Source: Methanobacteriota archaeon
Lineage (GTDB): Archaea; Thermoplasmatota; Thermoplasmata; RBG-16-68-12
DNA length: 10,613 nt
Assembly (NCBI GenBank): GCA_005879015.1
Contig: VBMC01000088.1
Location: 1 to 10,613 of the forward strand
Direction of reading: 5' to 3'
Positions 1 through 5,774 of the stretch are shown here, in pieces (position 1 is the first letter of the stretch; every line of letters begins with the position of its first letter). A program made the position numbers and the translations under genes. The notes beneath the pieces are model-generated. The model saw only the letters and a list, made by a program, of their open reading frames with translations, did no database searches and was not told the origin of the DNA.

Positions 1-309
1 CGGAATCTCCTGGAGGCCCGCTTCGCGGAGCGCCTTGGTCAGGTTGTCCCGGACCATCCGGATCCCTTTGCCAGCTTCCCCTTGGAGCGCATCGACCGCC
101 GCGTCCATTTCGTCGAGGATGGGCAGGAGTCGCGCCAGGAGCGCTTCGTGGGCGAATTTGACGACGATCTCGGCGTCGCGGTCCGCCCGCTTCCGGTAGT
201 TCTCGAACTCCGCCTGCAGGTACTTGAGCTTCGTCAGAAGCTGCTCGTTCTCCGTCCGGAGGGCTTCAGCCTCGTCCGGCCTCTGCACGGTCGGGCTCTT
301 CTCGGACAT
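1..309 (-). CDS. grpE: GrpE, nucleotide exchange factor for DnaK (N-terminal part, cut by the window edge)
   Basis: The minus frame is open from ATG at 309 to base 1, giving 103 residues with no stop, so the gene continues outside the window. The protein starts MSEKSPTVQR and then forms a charged, heptad-like stretch containing NEQLLTKLKYLQAEFENYRK, the long N-terminal coiled coil and signature of GrpE. It continues LLPILDEMDAAVDAL and GIRMVRDNL, also typical of the family. GrpE dimers release ADP from DnaK (Hsp70) in the cytoplasm. The start lies 1 nt after the Hsp20 stop codon and is preceded by a GGTGA-type ribosome binding site, so it is very likely co-transcribed with and translationally linked to Hsp20. 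The DnaK system in archaea is generally regarded as acquired from bacteria. The expected next gene, dnaK, lies outside the window. Confidence 0.93.
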   Translation of the reverse strand, partial: MSEKSPTVQRPDEAEALRTENEQLLTKLKYLQAEFENYRKRADRDAEIVVKFAHEALLARLLPILDEMDAAVDALQGEAGKGIRMVRDNLTKALREAGLQEIP

Positions 310-310
310 C

Positions 311-745
311 CTAGTCACCTTTCTTCATCCGAATCTGGTGGCCACGACGACGGGGCAATGTCACGTCGAGCACGCCGTTTCGGTAGGTCGCCGTGACCGC
401 CTGCGGCTCGACCGGGTGCAGCAGTTCCATCTCCGAATGGAAGACTCGGCCGTCTGCGCCGATCGCGTGGACGGACAGCCGCGAGCCTTCCGCCGTTACC
501 TCAAGCGTTTCGCGGGAGACCCCGGGAAGTTCCAGGGTCACGTAGATTCGCGCGGGTGTCACGACGACTTCCGCGGTGGGTTCACGCACCCGGTCGCCCT
601 CATCCGCGATCGCAGAGGGTGGCCCGAGGGCCGGAGCGGTCGAGGTCCCAATAGCCGGCAGGCTCCGGTACGCGTCGATCCGCCGCAGAAGGCGGTCGAG
701 CGAGCTCGGCCCTGTGTCCCAATCCGGGGACGGTTCCTCGGCCAT
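311..745 (-). CDS. Small heat shock protein, Hsp20/alpha-crystallin family
   Basis: The product is 144 residues, in the usual sHSP range. Residues 1-55 are a variable, proline-rich arm. The alpha-crystallin domain covers roughly 56-133, with the ELPGV strand (72-76) and the diagnostic YRNGVLDVTLP block (121-131, the A-x-x-x-G-V-L element). A basic tail follows (HQIRMKK) whose I-R-M may stand in for the C-terminal I-x-I anchor. sHSPs are ATP-independent holdases that keep unfolding proteins soluble in the cytoplasm for refolding by the thermosome or DnaK. The domain is compact: few residues separate the strand near 100-108 from the 121-131 block, so the beta-6 dimerisation loop seems short. 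The ATG has a very strong ribosome binding site (AGGAGGT, about 6 nt upstream). It lies 33 nt after the thermosome stop and 1 nt before grpE, suggesting one heat-shock operon. Confidence 0.92.
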   Translation of the reverse strand: MAEEPSPDWDTGPSSLDRLLRRIDAYRSLPAIGTSTAPALGPPSAIADEGDRVREPTAEVVVTPARIYVTLELPGVSRETLEVTAEGSRLSVHAIGADGRVFHSEMELLHPVEPQAVTATYRNGVLDVTLPRRRGHQIRMKKGD

Positions 746-778
746 TTGGGGACCTCCTGAGGCCCCGCGAGGGGGACC
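746..778 (-). promoter_or_regulatory. Thermosome-Hsp20 spacer with strong Shine-Dalgarno
   Basis: This 33-nt spacer between the thermosome stop and the Hsp20 ATG holds AGGAGGT about 6 nt before the start, read on the minus strand. No TATA-like element or T-run is visible, which favours read-through from the thermosome promoter over a separate Hsp20 promoter. Confidence 0.6.
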
Positions 779-2434
779 TCAGAACTCTTCGCCGTCGCCT
801 CCGCCTTCGCCGCCTTCCCCGCCGCCCTTGGGGCCTGCGCCGCCGGCGCCGCCGCCGGACCTCGCGGCGATCACGTCGTCGATTCGGAGCACCATGACCG
901 CCGCGTCGGTGGCGGACGAGACCGCCTGACTCCCGACCCGGATCGGCTCGATCACGTTCTCCTTCTTCATGTCGGCGACCTTACCGGTGAAGACGTTCAC
1001 GCCGGCGTGCTTGTTCCCCTTCTTGTGTTCCTTACGGAGTTCGATGAGGATGTCGATCGGGTCCAGGCCCGCGTTCTCCGAAAGGGTTCGGGGAATCACT
1101 TCCATCGCGTCGGCAAACGCCTCGATCGCGATTTGCTCGCGGCCACCGACGGTCGCCGCGAAATCGCGGAGGCTGAGGGCGATCTCCGTCGCGCTGCTGC
1201 CGCCGCCCGTGATGACCTTGCCGTCCTCGATCGCGACCGCGACGACGCTCGTCGCGTCCTCAAGGGACCGCTCGACCTCGTCCACGACATGCTCCGTCCC
1301 GCCGCGAATCAGAATCGAGACCGCCTTCGGGTTCTTGCATCCCGTGACGAAGGTCATCTCGTCCTCGCCGATTTTCTTCTCGTACACGAGCTTGGCGTAT
1401 CCGAGATCGTCCTTCGCGAGCTCGTCGAGCTTCGTGACGACCTTGCCGCCCGTGGCCTTCGCGAGTTTCTCCATGTCGGATTTCTTCACGCGGCGCACCG
1501 CGTAGATCTCCGCCTTCGCGAGGTAGTGCTGCGCGAGATCGTCGATGCCCTTCTGGCAGAACAGGACGTTGGCCCCGCTCTTTCGGACCGTCTCGACCAT
1601 CCGCTTCAGCATCGACTCTTCCTCGTTCAGGAAGGCTTGGAGCTGGGTCGGGTCCGTGATCTCGATCTTGGCGTCGATCTCCGTCTTCTTCACTTCAAGA
1701 GCGGCGTCGATCAGCGCGATCTTTCCCTCCCTCACTTCGCCTGGCATGCCGGGATGAACGCGTTCCTTGTCGACGATAATCCCGTCCACCATCGCCGTGT
1801 CGGCGATGGAACCACCCTGCTTCTTGACGACCTGGATGTTGTCATCATCGACGAAGTAGGAATCGTCCGCGCGCTTCTCTGCGACCGTGCTGACGGCCTT
1901 GACGGCGATGTCTGCGAGGAGTTCCTTGTGCCCGCTCGCGGACTTCGAGGACATCGAGGTCATCGCGACCTTCTTCAGGACATCTGCGTCCTTGATCGAG
2001 ATCTTCATCGCGACCCTCTCGAGGACTTCGTGGGCCTTGTCCGACGCCAGTCGGTAGCCGGCCGCGATCACGGTCGGATGAATGTTCTGTTCGATGAGGT
2101 CTTCCGCCCGCTTGAGCAGTTCTCCCGCCAAGATGACGGCCGTCGTCGTGCCGTCCCCCGCTTCCTCATCCTGGGTCTTCGCGACCTCGACGAGCATCTT
2201 CGCGGCGGGGTGCTCGATGTCGATCTCCTTGAGGATCGTCACGCCATCGTTCGTGATGACGACGTCTCCCAAGCTGTCGACGAGCATCTTGTCCATCCCA
2301 CGCGGGCCTAGGGTTGAGCGGACCGCGTCCGCAACAGCTTTTGCCGCCGCAATGTTGTTGAACTGCGCTCCCTTGCCGCGCTCTCGGCGCGTCCCTTCCT
2401 TGAGTACCAATATCTGCGTTCCTGCTGGCATCAT
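779..2434 (-). CDS. thsA: Thermosome subunit (group II chaperonin)
   Basis: The product is 551 residues, the normal length for a thermosome subunit. The equatorial ATPase motifs are clear: [11 protein letters not shown] (41-51), [10 protein letters not shown] (61-70) and GDGTTT (93-98), plus the later [11 protein letters not shown] and [12 protein letters not shown] blocks near the C-terminal equatorial segment. Thermosomes form eight- or nine-membered double rings with a built-in lid and fold proteins by ATP hydrolysis in the cytoplasm. The C-terminal 25 residues are a glycine/glutamate-rich tail ending GDGEEF; the GGM repeats seen in many homologues are absent. Two adjacent ATG codons (2434 and 2431) can serve as start. 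The first has GGAG 8 nt upstream and is chosen. The gene is first in the minus-strand cluster with Hsp20 and GrpE. The alpha/beta subunit label is uncertain; only one subunit is visible here. Confidence 0.97.
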   Translation of the reverse strand: MMPAGTQILVLKEGTRRERGKGAQFNNIAAAKAVADAVRSTLGPRGMDKMLVDSLGDVVITNDGVTILKEIDIEHPAAKMLVEVAKTQDEEAGDGTTTAVILAGELLKRAEDLIEQNIHPTVIAAGYRLASDKAHEVLERVAMKISIKDADVLKKVAMTSMSSKSASGHKELLADIAVKAVSTVAEKRADDSYFVDDDNIQVVKKQGGSIADTAMVDGIIVDKERVHPGMPGEVREGKIALIDAALEVKKTEIDAKIEITDPTQLQAFLNEEESMLKRMVETVRKSGANVLFCQKGIDDLAQHYLAKAEIYAVRRVKKSDMEKLAKATGGKVVTKLDELAKDDLGYAKLVYEKKIGEDEMTFVTGCKNPKAVSILIRGGTEHVVDEVERSLEDATSVVAVAIEDGKVITGGGSSATEIALSLRDFAATVGGREQIAIEAFADAMEVIPRTLSENAGLDPIDILIELRKEHKKGNKHAGVNVFTGKVADMKKENVIEPIRVGSQAVSSATDAAVMVLRIDDVIAARSGGGAGGAGPKGGGEGGEGGGDGEEF

Positions 2435-2483
2435 GTAAATCTCTCCGAATATGTGGAATTCGGGAATCTGCCTATGTTGGTAC

Positions 2484-2499
2484 TTCTATGTAAGCATAG
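2484..2499 (-). promoter_or_regulatory. Putative thermosome promoter with overlapping dyad CTATG-N4-CATAG
   Basis: Read on the minus strand, TTACATAG (2493-2486) sits about 55 nt upstream of the thermosome ATG. As a TATA box it would place transcription start near 2464 with a leader of about 30 nt. A perfect dyad, CTATG TAAG CATAG (2486-2499), overlaps it, and a third CTATG half-site lies at 2472-2476. This looks like an operator placed to block TBP binding. The TATA match is weak, so this is a suggestion. Confidence 0.4.
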
Positions 2500-2643
2500 C
2501 GATGACCAGGTTTCGCTTGAAGACGACTTTCGTCCGCCACCATGCGGATCGAAATCTCCTGTCAAACGTATGGCGGCGCCGATGGTCCATGAGTATCGAG
2601 AAATGCTCGACTGGAACGAACTGCGGGGCGACCGGCCATAATT

Positions 2644-2672
2644 CTATATCAAGAAAGGCCGTAGGTCGGCCG
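2644..2672 (+). promoter_or_regulatory. Putative promoter of the phosphatase-nadK-JAMM operon, leaderless, with a dyad
   Basis: CTATAT at 2644-2649 is a TATA-like element centred about 26 bp before the ATG at 2673, so transcription would start at or next to the start codon. No Shine-Dalgarno lies upstream of the ATG, in keeping with a leaderless mRNA. An inverted repeat, GGCCG-N5-CGGCC, occupies 2657-2671 between the TATA element and the start and could be an operator. Confidence 0.5.
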
Positions 2673-3440
2673 ATGAAGGGGCTTCTCCTCGAACTCGCCG
2701 ACGCGGTCCAGCACGCCGTCGAGGCGATCAAAGGAGACCCCGCCGAAGTCGTAGGCCGAGGAGCCGATGGCGCTCCGAGCACCCATATCGACCGGGTCGC
2801 GGAGGAGACCGTCCTGCAAGTACTCGACTACGAAGGGGCAGCGCTGAACGTTCTGAGCGAGGAAGCCGGTTACATCGAACGCGGTGGAAAGGCCACGCTC
2901 GTGCTCGATCCGATCGACGGAACCCACAATGCGATCCGCGGTGTCCCCGCGTATTCCGTCTCCCTGGCCATCGGACACGAGCGGCTTTCGGACGTCCAGG
3001 AGGCCCTCGTCCGAGACCTCGTTTCCGGCGCGACCTACTATGCGGCGAAAGGGGGCGGGGCGTTCCTGAACGCCCGGCCGATCCGAGTTCGTCCCGTCGA
3101 TTTGGAGGACCTCGTGTTCAGCGTCTACCTGGGAACGCAGGCGGCGCCCGACGCCGCACGGATCGCAAGCCAGGCCCGCCGTGTCCGTGTCCTCGGGGCG
3201 GCCTCCCTGGACCTGTGCCTCGTCGCCCGCGGGGCGGCCGACCTGTATTACATGCATTCCAAGCTCACCGAGACGAAGCTGCGTGCGGTCGACATCGCCG
3301 GAGGGGTGCTCATCGTCCGGGAGGCGGGCGGACTCGTCCTCGACCTCAAAGGCCAGGAACTCGACATGCCCCTCACGTCGACCGCGCGTACGGACCTCGT
3401 GGCCGTCGGAGACCGTCGGACCTGGGAGGCACTTTCATGA
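2673..3440 (+). CDS. Inositol monophosphatase-family phosphatase (FBPase class IV / possible NADP phosphatase)
   Basis: The product is 255 residues, typical of archaeal IMPase/FBPase class IV enzymes (about 250-260). Metal-site motifs are intact: SEEAG (62-66), DPIDGT (79-84), LGAASLDLCLVARGAAD (174-190) and VDIAGGVLIVREAGG (206-220). In the last block the common Trp before Asp207 is Val. Such Mg2+-dependent enzymes dephosphorylate inositol-1-phosphate, fructose-1,6-bisphosphate or NADP+; motifs alone cannot separate these. The adjacent, overlapping NAD kinase favours NADP phosphatase or dual activity, because Methanocaldococcus MJ0917 fuses the same two domains in this order. The frame is open upstream to 2451, but the ATG at 2673 is chosen because it begins the conserved domain and lies about 26 bp after a TATA-like element; the upstream extension (WNSGICLC...) is not family-like. 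Confidence 0.9.
   Translation: MKGLLLELADAVQHAVEAIKGDPAEVVGRGADGAPSTHIDRVAEETVLQVLDYEGAALNVLSEEAGYIERGGKATLVLDPIDGTHNAIRGVPAYSVSLAIGHERLSDVQEALVRDLVSGATYYAAKGGGAFLNARPIRVRPVDLEDLVFSVYLGTQAAPDAARIASQARRVRVLGAASLDLCLVARGAADLYYMHSKLTETKLRAVDIAGGVLIVREAGGLVLDLKGQELDMPLTSTARTDLVAVGDRRTWEALS
3425..3436 (+). promoter_or_regulatory. Shine-Dalgarno for NAD kinase, inside the phosphatase gene
   Basis: GGAGG at 3425-3429 lies 7 nt before the nadK ATG at 3437, within the last codons of the phosphatase gene. It fixes the nadK start and supports coupled translation through the ATGA stop/start overlap. Confidence 0.75.
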
Positions 3441-4243
3441 AGTTCGGGATCACGGCGAACCCGCGCATACCCAGCGCGATGGAGTGCGCGACACAGGTCC
3501 TGGCCAAACTGGAGTCGAAGCAGGAAGTACTGCTCGAATCAGACCTGGCCCGCGCCTTAGATCGAAAAGGAGTGCCCTTGGCCCACATGAAGGCGGACGT
3601 GATATTGGCAATCGGAGGGGACGGGACCATCCTGCGGGCGTTGCAGCTCTCTGACTCGAAGGTGCTGGGAATCAACTCGGGCTCCCTCGGCTTCCTCGCG
3701 GAGGTCAACTCCGACGACATGGACAGATACCTGGACCAGACGATCCGAGGAGACTACAGAGTCGAGGAACGAATGCGGCTCAAGGTCACGGTCGACGGCG
3801 AACGGCTCTTCGACTGCACGAACGAGGCGGTCGTGCACACCGCGCAGATCGCGAAGATCCGCACTTTCGAGATCCGCCTCGACGACCAAGTGGTCGAGCG
3901 GATCCGCGCCGATGGGATGATCGTCGCAACTCCCACCGGCTCCACCTCGTACTCGATGTCCGCGGGGGGTCCGATTGTCGACCCGCACGTCGACGCCATG
4001 ATCGTGACGGCCATTGCGCCGTTCAAGCCGGCATCGCGCCCCCATGTATTCCCGGCTGCGAGCCAGGTCCATGTCCGTCTGATGAAACCGAAGGAGTGCC
4101 TCCTCGTGATGGACGGACAGCACGAATCGAGCCTGAAGGGCACCGAAGACGTTGTCCTGACCGCGTCCGAACGCCGGGCCAAGTTCGTCCGATTCCGAAA
4201 CGACTTCTATCGCCGGGTCGAGGAAAAATTGTCACGCCAATGA
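3437..4243 (+). CDS. nadK: NAD kinase (ATP/polyphosphate:NAD 2'-phosphotransferase)
   Basis: The product is 268 residues, within the usual NAD kinase range. It carries the family signatures in order: GGDGT (60-64) with catalytic Asp62, the following NSGSLGFLAE (80-89), the NE motif (129-130), the glycine-rich DGMIVATPTGSTSYSMSAGGP block (159-179) and a C-terminal VMDGQ (224-228). The enzyme makes NADP+ from NAD+ in the cytoplasm and is the only route to NADP(H). The start is set by ATGA overlap with the phosphatase stop and by GGAGG 7 nt upstream. The frame is open further upstream to 3215, but that stretch is antiphase to the phosphatase gene and unlike the family. It is followed after 6 nt by the JAMM peptidase gene, so the three genes probably share one mRNA. 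Confidence 0.96.
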   Translation: MKFGITANPRIPSAMECATQVLAKLESKQEVLLESDLARALDRKGVPLAHMKADVILAIGGDGTILRALQLSDSKVLGINSGSLGFLAEVNSDDMDRYLDQTIRGDYRVEERMRLKVTVDGERLFDCTNEAVVHTAQIAKIRTFEIRLDDQVVERIRADGMIVATPTGSTSYSMSAGGPIVDPHVDAMIVTAIAPFKPASRPHVFPAASQVHVRLMKPKECLLVMDGQHESSLKGTEDVVLTASERRAKFVRFRNDFYRRVEEKLSRQ

Positions 4244-4249
4244 GGGATC

Positions 4250-4624
4250 ATGAAACGTGTCGTGGCGATCGCCCGCAAAACCCTGCGGATGATTCTCGAG
4301 GCGTCCCGCGACATGTATCCCCGGGAGTTCGGGGCGGTCCTCCGCGCGGACCAGGGGACGATCGACGAGCTCATTCTGGTCCCGGGGACCATCAGCGGCA
4401 AACGCCACGCGCTCTTTCAACTCCACACGCTCCCCACCGATTTCGCCGTCGTCGGCACCGTCCACTCCCACCCGAGCGGGGTGTTCGAACCTTCGGACGA
4501 GGACCTCGCCTTGTTCAGCAAGTTCGGCGGCATCCACCTGATCGTCGGGTATCCGTACAACGAGGACACCTGGGCCGCTTGGACGAACAAGGGAGTGAGG
4601 ACCCCGCTCAAGGTCGTGCCGTAG
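4250..4624 (+). CDS. JAMM/MPN+ (Mov34-family) metallopeptidase, single domain
   Basis: The product is 124 residues, a stand-alone JAB1/MPN domain. The zinc-peptidase signature is complete: Glu26 in REFGAVL, then HSHP (72-75) and the rest of the H-x-H-P-x6-S-x2-D motif with Ser82 and Asp85. The two His and the Asp bind Zn2+ and Glu26 is the likely general base. Archaeal relatives include HvJAMM1 of Haloferax, which removes the ubiquitin-like SAMP modifiers; related prokaryotic proteins process MoaD/ThiS-like sulfur carriers. Which applies here cannot be told, because no ubiquitin-like protein or E1 gene is in the window. The ATG is 6 nt after the nadK stop with GAGG overlapping that stop, so it is probably the last gene of the operon. 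Its final 17 bp overlap the convergent glycosyltransferase gene. Confidence 0.9.
   Translation: MKRVVAIARKTLRMILEASRDMYPREFGAVLRADQGTIDELILVPGTISGKRHALFQLHTLPTDFAVVGTVHSHPSGVFEPSDEDLALFSKFGGIHLIVGYPYNEDTWAAWTNKGVRTPLKVVP
4608..4624. other. Convergent gene overlap (17 bp)
   Basis: The last codons of the JAMM gene (stop TAG at 4622-4624) and of the glycosyltransferase gene (stop TGA at 4610-4608 on the minus strand) overlap tail to tail. No T-rich terminator is visible on either strand here, so antisense read-through between the two operons is possible. Confidence 0.8.
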
Positions 4625-5762
4625 TTGCCTCGGAACCGTCTAGAATCGCCCGGTACACCGCCTCGATGCGGTCCGTCACCCGCTCGATGCTGAAGGACTC
4701 GAGGACCTTTTCCCGACCCCGTGCGCCCATCGTCCGGCGCGCCTTGGGATCCGAGAGGAGCCGTCGGATCTTCTCCGCGAGGTCCCTTGGGTTCACGGGA
4801 TCCGCGAGGAGTCCGTCCCGCCCGTCCTCGATCATCTCGCGCACCCCGGGGATGTCCGCGACGATCACCGGTTTCCCGGTCGACATGGCTTCGAGCGCCA
4901 CGATCCCGAACGCCTCGAGGCGGGAGACGCTCGGGAGCACGAACACGTCGCAGGCCGCGTACACCTCGGGAAGACGGTCAACCGAAATACGGCCCAAGAA
5001 ACGGACACGGTCCGCGACACCCATCGAAAGGGCGAGTCGTTTCATCGCGTCGAGGGACGATCCTCCTCCGGCGACCAAGAACCGTGCATCCGGGACGTAC
5101 CGCGCGGCTTCGACAAAATGCTCGACGCCTTTGTGGGGCACGATTCGCCCCACGAGGAGGACGATCGGGACTTCGGGAGGAATACGGAGTTTGGCCCGGA
5201 CCGCCGAACCGTCCACATCCGGCCGAAAACGACGATGGTCCACCGCGTTCGGAATCACGCTCGGGTTGTACCTCCAGATCGCCCGGCTCGTCGCGGCGTA
5301 GGTCCGCGTCGTCACAATGACCTGGTTCGCGTTCCGGAGGGTGTCTGCCCCGAGACTTCGACGATAGATCGATTCGACGACCGAACCGAAGGCGGAAGGC
5401 AGCTCGACGTCGCAGTGGTACGTGACGACGTAGGGAATCCCGCGTTCCGACGCGACCGCACCGGCATAGTGCGATGCGAGAGGCGGCGGCGAGTGCGCGT
5501 GGACGACGTCCGCCGACAAGGCGCGGAGGCTCCCGCGCATTCGCGGCGTGATCGGGGTCTGCATGAAGATGAAGCGCGGCCGCACGCGGACGACCCGGAA
5601 ACCGTCCACCGTCTCTTCGGCCGACAGCGTACGATCATGCTGGGACGTGACGACCGTCACCTCGTGCCCGCGGCGGGCGAGTTCCCTGGAGAGCGACCGG
5701 ACGTGGCTCTCCACGCCTCCGAAATGTGGCGAGAACCAGGGGGACACCTGGGCGATCCGCAC
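4608..5762 (-). CDS. Glycosyltransferase family 4 (GT-B fold)
   Basis: The product is 384 residues from a GTG start. The N-terminal half begins RIAQVSPWFSPHFGGVESHV, with the GGVE acceptor-side loop (15-18) typical of GT4. The C-terminal Rossmann half holds PNAVD (171-175), LVGRIVPHKGVEHFVEA (203-219) and the donor-binding E-x7-E motif (Glu283, Glu291 in EAFGIVALEAMSTGKPV). GT4 retaining enzymes move a sugar from a nucleotide-sugar to a lipid, sugar or small-molecule acceptor; no transmembrane segment is evident. The frame is open to TTG-like or ATG starts upstream (to 5873), but those residues overlap glmU. GTG at 5762 is chosen because GAGGTGA lies 5 nt before it. A second GTG at 5771 is possible but badly spaced. 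It follows glmU by 10 nt, so the donor is plausibly a UDP-amino sugar. Confidence 0.93.
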   Translation of the reverse strand: MRIAQVSPWFSPHFGGVESHVRSLSRELARRGHEVTVVTSQHDRTLSAEETVDGFRVVRVRPRFIFMQTPITPRMRGSLRALSADVVHAHSPPPLASHYAGAVASERGIPYVVTYHCDVELPSAFGSVVESIYRRSLGADTLRNANQVIVTTRTYAATSRAIWRYNPSVIPNAVDHRRFRPDVDGSAVRAKLRIPPEVPIVLLVGRIVPHKGVEHFVEAARYVPDARFLVAGGGSSLDAMKRLALSMGVADRVRFLGRISVDRLPEVYAACDVFVLPSVSRLEAFGIVALEAMSTGKPVIVADIPGVREMIEDGRDGLLADPVNPRDLAEKIRRLLSDPKARRTMGARGREKVLESFSIERVTDRIEAVYRAILDGSEATTARP

Positions 5763-5767
5763 GCCCG

Positions 5768-5774
5768 TCACCTC
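5768..5774 (-). promoter_or_regulatory. Shine-Dalgarno deciding the glycosyltransferase start
   Basis: Read on the minus strand, GAGGTGA (5774-5768) overlaps the TGA stop of the glmU-like gene (5775-5773) and lies 5 nt before GTG at 5762. This supports GTG 5762 over the GTG at 5771 and suggests termination-reinitiation coupling. Confidence 0.7.

Noticed and set aside
1007..2311. Plus-strand open frame of 434 codons across the thermosome gene
   Set aside because: It is antisense to an unambiguous thermosome gene, has an Arg/Leu/Asp-biased composition from GC-rich antisense codons, and no family motif.
2451..2672. N-terminal extension of the phosphatase frame and a 62-codon plus frame at 2453-2641
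   Set aside because: Neither has a ribosome binding site or family-like sequence, and a TATA-like element at 2644-2649 lies inside the extension, placing the real start at 2673.
4096..5301. Plus-strand open frame of 401 codons across nadK, the JAMM gene and the glycosyltransferase
   Set aside because: It overlaps three real genes in other frames and has Arg/Pro/Ser-rich shadow composition.
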